Positions 30,246-40,756 of a stretch of 64,000 nucleotides of DNA are shown here, piece after piece. The position numbers were made by a program, and so were the translations under genes. The stretch is from Coemansia sp. RSA 487 (lineage: Eukaryota > Kickxellomycota > Kickxellomycetes > Kickxellales > Kickxellaceae). The DNA is taken from contig JANBRJ010000012.1 of the NCBI GenBank assembly GCA_027577595.1, positions 62,001-126,000 of the forward strand. Reading direction: 5' to 3'. The notes beneath the pieces were generated by a model. That model was not told the origin of the DNA. It was given only the letters and a program-made list of their open reading frames with translations, and searched no databases. How positions within the stretch are numbered: position 1 is the stretch's first letter; each line of letters opens with the position of its first letter.

Positions 30246-31490
30246 CTAGTTGTAGAACGCAAGATCTGTGTTCTGCTTGGTCACGTTCGACTTGTAGCCA
30301 GTCTCAATATCCGATGGAAGAATGACGTAGCGGTTCTTGCGCACCGCCTGCATACCCGCCTCTTGACAGATCGCAGCAATCTCAGCACCACTGAGCTTAT
30401 CAGGACGCGCCACAAAGTCCTCCAGATCGACCTCCTCTGACAGATTCATCTTCGACATGATCGTCTGGAAAATCAGGCGCTTCTGACGACGGTCTGGGGT
30501 CGGGAACTCGATCTTGCGATCCAAGCGGCCAGGGCGCAGCAGCGCCGGGTCAAGCGTATCTGCACGGTTGGTTGCCATTATGACCTTGACATTCGAGGTC
30601 TGGTCAAAACCGTCCATCTGGTTGAGGAGCTCCAGCAGAATACGCTGCACCTCGCGATCGGCACCGGTCTGTGCGTCAAAGCGCTTGGTGGCAACTGCGT
30701 CGATTTCATCAATAAAGATAATTGAGGGCGAGTTTTCGCGAGCAAGGCGGAACACGTCGCGCACCATGCGCGGTCCTTCACCCAAATACTTTTGCACAAA
30801 CTCCGAGCCGTTCACGCGAATAAACGCAGCCGTCGTATGGTGAGCAACCGCCTTGACCAGCATGGTCTTTCCAGTGCCAGGCGGTCCATACAGAAGTACA
30901 CCGCGTGGTGGGTCAATACCAATTTGACGATATAGATCAAAGTGGGTAAGCGGCAGCTCGACCGCCTCACGGATCTCTTGCTTCTGCATGTCAAGACCAC
31001 CAATATCCGAGTAGGTGACGTCGGGACGCTCATTTGCATCTAGAAGAGCAATGCTCGAGTCGGCCTCTGGAGGAAGAACCTCAACAACAGCATATGAATG
31101 GCGGTGAAGCGACACAGACGTGTTTGGTTTCAAAAGCTCGCGGTTGATCGTCGAAAGTATGCGCACAAGGTGGGAGAGGCCAGTGGTTGACCCAACAATG
31201 CACGTATCACGGTCAATTGGTTCGAGGAACTGTCCAAGAATAAGCGGCACAGCGCAAATGCGTTTCACCTCCTCTTGTGCCCGCAGCAACTCAACCTGAA
31301 GATTTCTCTGCTCGTCCTTGATGTACTCCTCCTGCAAGTCAAGCAGTTCGAGGTGGCGCTCAAGACGCTTCTGGCGCAGATAAAGGTCGGTCTCATCAAG
31401 CTCGCTAAGGAGCTCTGGGCGAATCAGCGAAACACCAAGATCTTTGATTCCTGGTGCGATTTCAACTGGGCGGACACCGATTTCCTCCAT
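30246..31490 (-). CDS. RPT3: 26S proteasome regulatory ATPase RPT3 (PSMC4)
   Basis: 414 residues from [11 protein letters not shown], matching the start of PSMC4. An N-terminal coiled coil ([20 protein letters not shown]) and OB domain precede the AAA+ domain with Walker A GPPGTGKT, Walker [17 protein letters not shown], the ISS/pore-side region and the Arg-finger segment [13 protein letters not shown]. The C terminus AFYN keeps the HbYX pattern that opens the 20S gate. The frame continues 86 codons upstream to 31748, but that part is unlike RPT3. A CAACAG acceptor-like site just inside it suggests leader sequence or a 5' UTR intron. Unfoldase of the 19S base in cytosol and nucleus. Confidence 0.97.
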   Translation of the reverse strand: MEEIGVRPVEIAPGIKDLGVSLIRPELLSELDETDLYLRQKRLERHLELLDLQEEYIKDEQRNLQVELLRAQEEVKRICAVPLILGQFLEPIDRDTCIVGSTTGLSHLVRILSTINRELLKPNTSVSLHRHSYAVVEVLPPEADSSIALLDANERPDVTYSDIGGLDMQKQEIREAVELPLTHFDLYRQIGIDPPRGVLLYGPPGTGKTMLVKAVAHHTTAAFIRVNGSEFVQKYLGEGPRMVRDVFRLARENSPSIIFIDEIDAVATKRFDAQTGADREVQRILLELLNQMDGFDQTSNVKVIMATNRADTLDPALLRPGRLDRKIEFPTPDRRQKRLIFQTIMSKMNLSEEVDLEDFVARPDKLSGAEIAAICQEAGMQAVRKNRYVILPSDIETGYKSNVTKQNTDLAFYN

Positions 31491-32107
31491 GGCTTCGTAT
31501 TTGTTTTTGCTGTTTTTGTCGCCGTTACCACTTCTGTTGGTAAATAAAATAGAGTTGTTAGTATTGGGAGATGTGACGCTGATTAGTGCTGGCTTGCAAC
31601 GAATATAAAGATTTGAAGGAGAAGAAGGCAAATGCGAATTGGCATCTGGCTGATGAGGGTTTTGTGGGAAAACAAGCAGGACAACGCGTTTCGCAGCCTG
31701 TATGACGCAAGTCCCAATCCACAATGCGTAATCCATCAGCATGATCACGTAATCATTTGATCTCCCTTTTTTGAGACAAATGTTCCAAATAAAAAAAGCT
31801 CAAAGATCAGGTTTTAAAGCAAGAAAATATCTGAAAGAGCGATGAGTGTACTGAATTTAACGGCACTGGAGAAAAGCGTCTGGATGTAAAGATACAAGCA
31901 ACCTTTTCGTTTAAACAAGTGCAATACAAGATTCATGTGATGAACGCAACGTTCACGCACATGTTTTATCATGTCTACAGAGCAAATCCTTATCATGTCA
32001 TATATATGGAATAAATTGGTTGTAACTGACTAATAGGCAATAATGTCGGTATTGATACATGAGAAATGTAAGGGAAAGCTAGCGAGCCCAATTGACCTTT
32101 TTGATAT
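31491..32107. other. RPT3 leader/promoter and 3' flank of NOPCHAP1
   Basis: 617 bp. The part next to RPT3 stays open in the RPT3 frame up to 31748 but has no protein features. A possible 3' splice site lies at about 31538. The remainder (31750-32107) is AT-rich, and I see nothing else in it. Confidence 0.45.
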
Positions 32108-32785
32108 TCATTCACACATTGCTTGATCGGAGTCGTATTCAGAGGCCTCGCTCGTCCGATTGCTATCCTCATTAGACGCCCTTGAGCTATCCAGGACTTC
32201 AATGTGTGGCTTTTTGCCTAACCGTTTACTGGACGTAGAGGCAGAAGCTGGGTCAATGATTATCTTTGATCCCATCGATCCAAACTCCTGTTGCAAGTGG
32301 CTGCTGCTCTCTGAATCGCTGCGCTCATGGTCACTGCTGTCGCTGTCACTGGTATATGCGCTACCGCGTGTGTTTATAACGATATCATCCGCTTTCTCTG
32401 AATCCTTTTTGGGTTTCATGTCGAATACGCCAAGGCCGAGATCCATTTCAATATACTGGGATGAGCTGTCCTCAACGTTCTCTATGTCTAGTTTGCTTGG
32501 ATCTTCAGTCATTTCGCTTTCGAGCTTTTTGTTTGCTTCAGCTATCTGGGGCAAAAACGACTGTAGTCGCGAAAGAAGCGCCGACGGCGGTTCTACACGG
32601 AATGTCTTTCTATGCGCAGCGTTGTTTGTTCTATCGTGTCCTTGCGGCTGGTATTCCGTTTCTCTGCAGTACCCTTTGCCTTGCAGTATTGATGGTAGTT
32701 CAGGCATGTCTCTATCGTTGCCATCGTCCGCTATGTTTAACAATGAGTTATCACTCATCCTTCCGTCCTTGTTTGTGTTATCCAT
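32108..32785 (-). CDS. NOPCHAP1: NOPCHAP1 homolog (box C/D snoRNP assembly co-chaperone, DUF4598)
   Basis: 225 residues, mostly disordered and acidic, with two conserved blocks. Block 1 is about residues 65-120: VEPPSALLSRLQSFLPQIAE, then ANKKLESEM, DIENVED and YIEMDLGLGVFD. Block 2 is near 195-200: KKPHIEVLDSS. Both occur in the same order and spacing as in human C12orf45/NOPCHAP1 (RVLDRLQVFLPQMAQAN, FDIENID, IQMDVALFEM, IEVLDS, from memory). In humans the protein links NOP58 to the R2TP AAA+ chaperone during box C/D snoRNP assembly. Nuclear role inferred from homology. Single exon, divergent from RAD50. Confidence 0.82.
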   Translation of the reverse strand: MDNTNKDGRMSDNSLLNIADDGNDRDMPELPSILQGKGYCRETEYQPQGHDRTNNAAHRKTFRVEPPSALLSRLQSFLPQIAEANKKLESEMTEDPSKLDIENVEDSSSQYIEMDLGLGVFDMKPKKDSEKADDIVINTRGSAYTSDSDSSDHERSDSESSSHLQQEFGSMGSKIIIDPASASTSSKRLGKKPHIEVLDSSRASNEDSNRTSEASEYDSDQAMCE

Positions 32786-33194
32786 AGCTAATATATTTGA
32801 TGCCTGACAACTATAATTCTAGTTTACAAGTTAGAAAATATAAAGAAATAGAAAACCACAAATAAAAATATGGAAACAAGGAAGCGAAAATTTTTTTTTT
32901 TGCTCAAGCACAAAACTGTCCACAAAATACCCGCAGCCACAAAACGCGCTTGTGGGTTGGATTTTTTTTATCAGTGAATCTGCATCATCAACAATCTTAA
33001 CCAAAGTTTAGCTACCTTCATCTTTTCTCTGTTTGTTTTCAATATTTGCTTTTAGCCACACATGCTCCTTGTTTTCTTGTAATTCTGTTTTTCAATTTAT
33101 TCAACAAAACATACGCTTTCTGGCATTTTTTACCACTCGGCCGTTACTTTAGAGCGAGTGAATGAATGAGTGTTTACCTTAAGAAACCAACGAA
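32786..33194. promoter_or_regulatory. Divergent promoter region, NOPCHAP1 / RAD50
   Basis: 409 bp with A/T-rich tracts (32850-32905) and one ACGCG core (32944-32948), similar to an MCB/MluI cell-cycle element. A single core is weak evidence. No gene is seen. Confidence 0.45.
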
Positions 33195-36100
33195 ATGTCG
33201 GTGATACGAAAGCTGCTTATCCAAGGAATCCGGTCTTTTGACCCACAGAACCAAGACATTATCGAGTTCTACGCGCCTCTTACCATTATTGTCGGCCAGA
33301 ATGGGTGTGGTAAGACGACGATTATCGAGAGTCTAAAGTACATAACCACTGGCGAGCTTCCGCCCAACAGCAAGGGCGGCGCATTCATTCACGATCCAAA
33401 GGTTAGTAGCCTTACTCCAGTTATTGCTAATATTGCAAATTATTTGTTCAAGTTCCATGAACTACTAATCCCACTATACGCTCTGGGAGGTTTTTTTACT
33501 TCAGAAACGATATCAAACTATAGCTTGTTGGTGAATCGGAGGTGAAAGCTCAGGTAAAGCTACGGTTTTACAATGTCAGCCAGCGTTCGATGACATGTGT
33601 GAGGTCTATGCTTTTGACGCAGAAAAAGGCGAGTGTGACACAAAAGACACTCGAGGGCGCCTTGTCCTTTGATTCCACAGCAACTGAGGACAAGGTGAGT
33701 ATCAGCAGTCGCTGTGCCGATCTTGATGCAATGCTTCCTGAACAGCTTGGCGTGTCAAAGGCGGTGCTAGAGAATGTGATATTTTGCCATCAGGAGGAGA
33801 GCAACTGGCCATTGGCCGAGGCATCTGTTTTGAAAAAGAAGTTTGACGAAATCTTTGCTGCTACACGCTATACAAAGGCACTCGAGTCTATCAAGACAAT
33901 CCGCAAAACCCAGGCTGTTGATATTCGCGTTCAGCGCACTGAGCTCAAGCACCTCGAGGAGAAAAAGACAAAAGCAGAGCGTGTGCGCGCCGACCTTGAA
34001 AAGGCAAATGTATCTGTTGAATCCTATACTTCGCGGATCAACTTGGCGCTGTCGCAAGAAGCCACGATTACTGCGCAAATAGAGGCACTTACAGAGCAGC
34101 TACAAGAGTACATGAGCCTACGCACTTCGATTGAAGGCCTTCAAATGAGCCTTGAGCAAAAGGCTGCCAGTTACAAGGAGCTTGAGGCCAACACCACGAT
34201 TATTGACGTTTCGGACGAGGATCTTCAGCGCATGCACTCTGAAATCACTCAGAAAATAGAGTCGCAGGATTCTGATGCGCAAGCCAGGCGCGATGAATCT
34301 GAATTGCTAAAGACCAAGCTTTCAGAAGCACAGAGCAATATGTACAATCTTCTTTCGGAAATTGGTCACCTCCAAGCAGCCCAAGTCGGCCTGGAGGAAA
34401 AAATATTGAACCGACTTGCTGTAGTAAACGAGTTCTGTGAAAAGCACAAAATTGCTATTGATGTCTCTATCGATGCCGAGAAAAAGCCGCTTGAATGCTC
34501 TGCTAGGCTTGCAGAGATGATTTCAGGCGCAGATAAGGAGCGTGAAAGCATTCGTAACCAGTCGGAGGCAGAGGAGAACAAGTTGCAGTCGGAGGTTGAT
34601 GGTGTTCAGCAAAAGATATACTCGTTTAACAGCACCGCTGAGATGTGCGACGCACAGCATGAATCCAACGTCGTCGAGATCGCTCAGGTGCAGTCAAAGC
34701 ACGATTCGCTTTTGGTCGACGAAGCGGAAATCAAAAAGATCGAGACTGAACTGCAGACTATGAAGCAGAACCTAGAAAGCATTAGCGAGGAAAACTCAGA
34801 GAGTACCTACAACGAAAAAGCCAAGCAGAAGCGACTGGAGCTTGTTGGGATTGCGGAGGAGATTGCAAGGCTGAATTCCGAGATTTCACACAACAACATG
34901 CAAGCTGATACTCGCGCAAAGCTGTCTCTTCGACGCACGGAGCTGGAGAGCAACAAGAGCCGAATAGACGAACTTGCTGCGGATTCAGGACTCACTACGT
35001 GGGCATCTGGTGGACAGCAGTTTGCCGACGAAAGCGAGCGCACCGCAGCAATTGCAAAGGCTATTGAAGTAAAGAAAGATGCGATTGCCGAGTGTATGCG
35101 CAAATCGAAAGAATCGCTGAATGCCTTGTCCAGCACGCAGATGCGACTAAAGCTTGCTCAGCAGGCTTACGAAAGGCAATCGGCTGATATGGCACAGAAG
35201 AAGGAGCGTGTCTCAAAGGTGTGCGGCTCCCAGAACTTCAACACACTGTATTCCGATGCCCAAGCTGACTTGCATGAGCTGATGGAAATGGCTGGCCACT
35301 ACAAGAGCGCGTCGTCGATGTACAAGGCATACATCCAAAAGATCGAGACGGACCATTCATGCCCCATCTGCCAGCGAGGATGGAGCAACAAGGATGACGA
35401 GACCAAGGTGGTGTCAAAGCTGCGTCTGGACTACACGTCTGCGCCCACCGAATTGCTTCGGATTGAGGGTGAAATCCGTGAAAGCGAATCCCGTTTTGAA
35501 GAGCTTAGTGCTCTCCAGTCCGTTGTTCGGCAGGTCAAGGCATGGGACGAAGGAGAAAGAGCGGATATGGAATCGCAGATAAGCGAGCTAATAAAGACGG
35601 CAGAGATGCAAAGCTCGGCTGCTGATGACGTGGACACCGAGTCAGTTGTGCTGTCTACTGAATTGGACGACCTAGCTGCATTTCTGAGCAGATCAGAGGA
35701 GATTTCTGGCCTGCAGAGTGCTTCCAGAGATTTTGTGCATCAAATCGAGGCGCTTGAGCACGAGCTGCGTGCCACTGGCTCTCTAAAGACCGTGGATGAG
35801 CTCCAAATGAAGATCACCAACCACCAGTCCCAGGATGCACTTGTTCGTCGCGAACTGGACAGGATTAGCCAGGACCACATTCGGAAACAAAAGGAGATTG
35901 GATTCCGCCAAGAGAGCGTTCACGAGTTGCAGAGAAAGCTTGGCGAATTTTCTCGCCAGGCAGACGAGCGTGAAACGCTGCAGCAGCGCATAGCCGAGCT
36001 AAAGACTAGATGCGAAGATAACAAAGCCAATGCTGAGTCGGCGCGTAAGAATGCAGATGCGCTAGTGCCCCAGTTAGAGCAGTGTCAGAAACGTTTGGCC

Positions 36101-37387
36101 GAGTTCCGCAGCCAAGTCAAGTCCAAAGAGTCTGCTATTGACGAGCAGGTTAGAGAGCTGGCACAAAGCAAAGACCGGCTGACAATGATGACGCGTGAAA
36201 TCGATCATGCTCGTCAATCTCTGCGCTGCCCGCAAAACGAGACTGCATATCCTGATCGTCTGGCGATGGCCAATGCGCAAAAGAACTCGTTGCAGGGACA
36301 AATCGATGCATGGAGCGCACAGCGCAACAAGCTTGTAGCGGCCTTGCAAGAGACGGATCGGATAGCTGCCAACCTGGTTACCAAGCAGCGAGAGCTCTCC
36401 GACAATATGAGATTACGCACGTATACTTCCGACCAAAAGAAGATTGAAGCAGAGCTGATGGCTGCATATGAGAAGCAGACAATGCTTGACAACAAGCTGT
36501 CCGAATCCATTGATGGTGAAGATGGGCAAGCGGACAGTGACGACAATCTTATCCTTTTGGATGCCAGTTCGCGCAAGCGGCGGCATGGTGACAGCGACAA
36601 CCAGGGCGCAAACAAACGGCGTAGCGGAACACGGCTGCAGCGCCGTCGTGATGCACTGAATGCCAAGCTTTCGCAGCTTACTAGCGAAAGAGCCGGGCTA
36701 CAGGGCGAGGTCAAGCAGCTAGAGGATCAGGCAAGCCGGTTTAATCGCGAGCTTTTGACGGACTACAGAGACGTGGATAACCTTTACGTGCGGCAGCTGG
36801 TGCAATGCAAAACGGAGGAGCTAGCGCATGCCGACCTTGAGACATATGGCAAGGCGCTGGATGCGGCAATCATGCGCTACCACTCGCTCAAGATGCAGGA
36901 CATCAACAAGATCATTCGCGAGCTGTGGATAAATACATACCAAGGGAATGACATTGACACAATTGAGATCCGCTCTGAGGTCGAGGGAGCACGCAACAGC
37001 CGCTCGCACAACTATCGTGTGGTTATGATCAAAAGTGGCCATGCAATCGACATGCGCGGCCGCTGCAGCGCAGGGCAGAAGGTGCTTTCGTGCTTGATCA
37101 TTCGGCTGGCGCTTGCAGAGACGTTCAGCATCAATTGTGGAATTCTGGCGCTGGACGAGCCAACAACCAACCTTGACCAGGAAAACATTGACAGCCTTGC
37201 GCACAGCCTTGCTCGAATCATCAAGTCGCGGCAGGAGCAGAGGAACTTTCAGCTTATTGTTATCACCCATGACGAGACGTTTATGCAGCTGCTGGGAAAG
37301 TCGGAGTACGCAGACTATTACTGGCGCGTGTACAAGGACGAGCGCCAACGGAGTGTGTTTGCCCGGCGCCCGATATCAAACAATTAA
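33195..37387 (+). CDS. RAD50: DNA repair ATPase RAD50
   Basis: SMC-like ATPase of the MRE11-RAD50-NBS1/Xrs2 complex for double-strand-break sensing, resection and telomere upkeep. Exons 33195..33401 and 33524..37387 (122-nt intron, phase 0) give 1356 residues. The junction reads [18 protein letters not shown] as expected. Walker A GQNGCGKT is at 34-41, and the Q-loop region is [13 protein letters not shown]. Long coiled coils follow, then the zinc hook CPICQRGW near residue 681. The ABC signature region [11 protein letters not shown] is near 1250, and Walker B with D-loop [11 protein letters not shown] near 1277. A polar, basic insertion near residues 1075-1105 ([16 protein letters not shown]) interrupts the returning coiled coil and looks like a bipartite nuclear-localisation signal. 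Confidence 0.97.
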
Positions 37388-37854
37388 TTTATGTATGCCC
37401 GAACATTGCAGCCTGCACGCTCTGCTTGACGCACAGAACGCAATGGCATATGCTATCTTTTTCATTTTCGAGACACAATTTCGGCCTGTTGTAAGCAATG
37501 GTGAAAGCGAGCAAGCAGGTTGTCCTCTCTCTCTCGGCACATTCTGCACTAATCATTGCTTTGCCACAGCAAACAAATGGCAGTGCTAACTTTACTGCAT
37601 GTGTGTGTCAAACTTTTTTTTTCTTAAACTGCAGAAAATTTTCACTTTTGGTTTCTTTTTTGGGCTAAAAGTTCCAGTTTACTTTTTTTTTCTCTTTTTC
37701 TGTTCCTTGGCAATACTTTATAAACCCCTGTTTTTTCTTTACAAAGCTCGCTTTAGCCGGTTCTTTTCATTTTTGTTTATAAACCAACTCACCTTTCCAC
37801 GAGGACACCGGCAACTTTACACAGCTCACTATATTCACTTCATAAGAAACAACG
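37388..37854. promoter_or_regulatory. Intergenic; LIA1 promoter
   Basis: 467 bp between RAD50 stop and LIA1 start. Long T and CT tracts (37616-37760), then CA-rich sequence before the ATG. No gene or RNA recognised. Confidence 0.45.
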
Positions 37855-38841
37855 ATGGTCAACACATATATTGCCAAGACCCTGTACGGCTGGTCGCCAA
37901 CGCACGAAAAGCTGGCAGCAATGGTTCTGAACGCGACCAGCGACGTTTCTCTCTCTCAGCGCTACCGCGCCCTATTCAGCCTCAAAGGTCTGGGAGACGA
38001 TGCTGCCGCCGAAATCATTGGCAGAGCTCTGAGCCTTGAGGGCGACTCCGATCTTTTCAAGCACGAGGTGGCCTACTGCTTGGGTCAAATGGGCAAGAAG
38101 GCAGCGATTCCAGCGTTGGTCAAGGCTATGGCACTGGTGGACAGCCACGACATGGTTCGCCACGAAGCGGCCGAGTCGCTGGGCGCAATCTCCGATCCCT
38201 CGGTCATTCCGGAGCTTGAGAAATATGTGAACGATCCATGTCAAGCGCTGGCCGAGACATGCGTGCTTGCAATCAAGAAGATCAAATACGACCATTCCGA
38301 GGACTCGCAAAAGGCCGATCCCAAGCCGAAGGACAGCCCCTACACCTCGATCGATCCGGTTCCTGCAACAACCGAGACAAAGTCTGTCCCTGAGCTCAAG
38401 GCCGTTTTGTGCGACCAAGAAGCCAGTCTGTGGAAGCGCTACCGCGTGATGTTTGCTCTGCGCGAGATCAACACAGAAGAGGCTGTGTTGGCGCTGGCCG
38501 AGGCCATGGAGACCGACAAGACTAGCGCGTTGTTCCGCCACGAAATCGGGTTTATCTTTGGAGAGATGCAGCATCCGGCAAGTGTGCCGGCGCTGTCGCG
38601 TGTCCTAGGCAACAAGGACGAGGCGCCTATGGTGCGTCATGAAGCGGCGGAGGCACTAGGATCTGTTGCAACTCCAGAGGTGAATGCCATTCTTGCACAG
38701 TACGTCAATGATCCAGAGCCCGTTGTGCGCGAGAGCTGCGTCGTTGCGCTTGACATGTTTGAGCACGAAACGAGCGGCGAGTTCCAGTATGCTATCATTC
38801 CAGACGAGGGCAAGTGCACAGAATCAACTGTCGTTGTCTAG
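37855..38841 (+). CDS. LIA1: Deoxyhypusine hydroxylase
   Basis: Diiron HEAT-repeat enzyme that hydroxylates deoxyhypusine on eIF5A, the last step of hypusine formation. 328 residues in two symmetric halves of HEAT-like repeats. The four metal-binding His-Glu pairs are present: FKHEVAYCLGQM (70-71), VRHEAAESLGAI (103-104), FRHEIGFIFGEM (229-230) and VRHEAAEALGSV (262-263). A polar linker (about 145-180) separates the halves. Length and layout match the family, and no key residue is missing. Single exon, cytosolic. Together with eRF1, EFM3 and RPS28 it adds to the translation genes of the window. Confidence 0.97.
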   Translation: MVNTYIAKTLYGWSPTHEKLAAMVLNATSDVSLSQRYRALFSLKGLGDDAAAEIIGRALSLEGDSDLFKHEVAYCLGQMGKKAAIPALVKAMALVDSHDMVRHEAAESLGAISDPSVIPELEKYVNDPCQALAETCVLAIKKIKYDHSEDSQKADPKPKDSPYTSIDPVPATTETKSVPELKAVLCDQEASLWKRYRVMFALREINTEEAVLALAEAMETDKTSALFRHEIGFIFGEMQHPASVPALSRVLGNKDEAPMVRHEAAEALGSVATPEVNAILAQYVNDPEPVVRESCVVALDMFEHETSGEFQYAIIPDEGKCTESTVVV

Positions 38842-39028
38842 CTTCATTATCATTATTAAACAATACTATATAAATACAATCCGCTCAAAAAAAAACAAAG
38901 AATCGAAAGGAAAGAGAGCAAAAAGTCGGTCGTGTTAAACGATGAATACCTTACCGTCCTTTCCTACCATTTTGGACCAAACCAAGTCTGGTTACAGGAA
39001 GGAAAGATCAAGAAAGCTTTAAATCTAT

Positions 39029-39325
39029 TTATTTTACAGGAGCCATCGGTTCGGAAGGCCATATACCCGCCTTCTTCCATCCATGCACAAGTATCGGAAT
39101 TGCGTCGGTCAGTGGCAGCGGATGCTTTAACGGTCGCTTCTCTATTATGAGCTTTCGAAAGATATGGTTGTACAATATAGTACTTGTAGGCTTTCGAGAT
39201 GTCTTGTTCTTTTGGCTGTCTGCAAACTGGGCACTGATCAGTGGAGCTGTTCCTTGCCGCCACCGCCTGTTTTGCTCTAGCCAGTGCTCATGGCCAACCA
39301 CTGCCGGCAAAGGCTTAGTAACCAT
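39029..39325 (-). CDS. Gag1-like clamp domain protein (DUF4050 type)
   Basis: 98 residues from ATG 39325. The sequence HEHWLEQNRRW near the N terminus, then ILYNHIFRKLIIEKRPLKHP, and LPLTDAIPILVHGWKKAGIW with a final WPSEP resemble the fungal Gag1-like clamp domain (Trp-rich start, RPLK.P.L.dAI.IL..GW...G.WP, from memory). The frame stays open upstream to 39598 without protein character, so an upstream exon is possible and the start is uncertain. Despite the name this family is not related to retroviral proteins. Function is poorly known. It converges with LIA1 (187 bp). Confidence 0.5.
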   Translation of the reverse strand: MVTKPLPAVVGHEHWLEQNRRWRQGTAPLISAQFADSQKNKTSRKPTSTILYNHIFRKLIIEKRPLKHPLPLTDAIPILVHGWKKAGIWPSEPMAPVK

Positions 39326-39830
39326 ACCAAAGGTGAAAAGGTGCGCAGTTTCCGTAATGCTATTTTGGAACAGGCAAGAATTTCGTTGTCGATGGATGTA
39401 ATTCAGGTGGGCTTGGTTGCTGTTCGTAATAAAATGAAAATACAAAATGAATTTTGCAACAAGAAAAAAGGAATGAAAGAAAAGAGGCAAAAGACTTTTG
39501 TCCCTGCTTATAAAAGCTGTAAATACAGTGCTGTGCAAAACCAGTTGCGTCAAATAAGGATGTATACACGTCGAATCGTGAAAGGGTTGTGGTGGCAATA
39601 GCGCATTGTGCGTTCCAAGAAAAAGCCTTTTGTGTCGGTTGGTGTTATGTTTGCGCTTGGAAGCAAGAGGCGCAAACGGAGTTGTGTGGAAAACTGTTCG
39701 CTACACGCCTATTATTTCACATTAAAACAGATTAGCTTCTCAGTTTCTGTCTGTGCTTTCAATATGGTTAGCTAACATTGATCTTAATAAAACCCAACAG
39801 TCTGAAGAAATACCACTACTACCTTGAATC
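39326..39830. other. Accessory stretch, possible upstream relic sequence
   Basis: A plus-strand frame ending at 39601 and a short continuing stretch (RIVRSKKKPFVSVGVMF, about 39600-39655) have coding-like basic composition and may be degraded 5' parts of the relic described next. No clear domain. Confidence 0.3.
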
Positions 39831-40220
39831 AGAACCCAACTGCAGTGCTGGCACACATCAAGAAAGGTCTACGAAGCATTCAACGGCCTGACGATATCAG
39901 TGTCAGCACTACACAGGTATTTGGTTGGAAAATGCTGTCTGCCAACGAGAGAAGATGAAAGAAGTGTTTTGCCGCGGTCTCCTTGAGTGCACCAACGAAC
40001 TATGTATGGGGCCGTAGAAGCGGATGGTCCTTCGACTCCTCGTTCATGCATGTACAACCGAGATCTCGCTGCCATTCTTAATTTCAGGCATATTTTCCAT
40101 GGCCTTTGCGACCGCGGTGAGACTCCAGAGCGCTTCTGCCACAGTCAGCCTGCAGCCGTTGCTACCACCAATAAACAACAGCCCAAAAAGAAAAGGAAGA
40201 TAGCGAGGACAAACAAATAA
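39831..40220 (+). mobile_element. Degenerate TnpB/Fanzor-like (OrfB zinc-ribbon) transposon protein relic
   Basis: Three plus-strand pieces in different frames. At about 39831-39980 a helix-turn-helix-like piece reads KVYEAFNGLTISVSALHRYL. At 39985-40010 a possible zinc-ribbon Cys pair reads LECTNELCMG. At 40045-40220 the most telling piece reads SCMYNRDLAAILNFRHIFHG, then RGETPERF, a Lys/Arg-rich tail (QQPKKKRKIARTNK) and a stop. NRD-x-A-A-x-LN-F/M-R-x-I after a Cys is the C-terminal signature of TnpB/Fanzor-like RNA-guided nucleases of IS607-type transposons (from memory). At least one frame change and a stop separate the pieces, so it cannot be active. The first piece could come from another transposase. 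Confidence 0.42.
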
Positions 40221-40440
40221 CAACCACCACGAAATTCAGCCAAGGTTATAGCCGCGGCAAATCCTAGTTCTAGAATACGATGCTTTCATAACAATTGTTA
40301 GTGTTTCTAGACATATCAGTTTAGCAAAACGGAACCAGAGTTTCTTTACATTTGTTATAATAAATCATGGCCTTTTATAACCGCTACAATGAAACAAAAA
40401 CTATTCGGATAATTGGGTGGCATATGTCGTATGATATCCA

Positions 40441-40474
40441 ACAATATGATTGACTAGCAAGTCAATCATATTGT
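40441..40474. repeat. Left MITE hairpin, 15-bp arms
   Basis: ACAATATGATTGACT, a four-base loop and its exact reverse complement. The 14-bp core CAATATGATTGACT recurs in the right hairpin. Confidence 0.95.
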
Positions 40475-40719
40475 GACTCAGCACTGTTCATGTGCTTTAT
40501 ATATTACATTTACTTGTCAAAATGTAGAATTTGATATAAAACAAGCTCTAGCTACAACCATCTTTAAAACACTCGGCCTGACTCTTAACAATCACTATAT
40601 ATCCACGGGTATTCCACAGGAGCTCTATGATCTCACCGACCACCAAAATAAGGCAGCCCTGGGCAGTTCCCACAAGGTCTGTGATAGCGGTTCGGCGCTG
40701 CAATTTGCAAGCCAAATTG

Positions 40720-40756
40720 CAATATGATTGACTTAACACGAGTCAATCATATTGCT
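40720..40756. repeat. Right MITE hairpin, 15-bp arms
   Basis: GCAATATGATTGACT, a seven-base loop and its exact reverse complement. It shares the 14-bp core arm with the hairpin at 40441-40474, but the loop and outermost base differ. Confidence 0.95.

Noticed and set aside
31491-31748. 86-codon N-terminal extension of RPT3
   Set aside because: Unlike any RPT3 N terminus. MEEIG at 31490 matches the family start, and the extension looks like leader with a splice-site-like sequence.
39029-39325. Retroviral Gag reading suggested by the domain name Gag1
   Set aside because: The Gag1-like clamp domain is a cellular fungal domain. No LTR, protease or reverse-transcriptase signature lies nearby.
40473-40727. 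84-codon frame inside the MITE
   Set aside because: No transposase motif. It ends in the palindrome and is explained by chance in a non-coding element.
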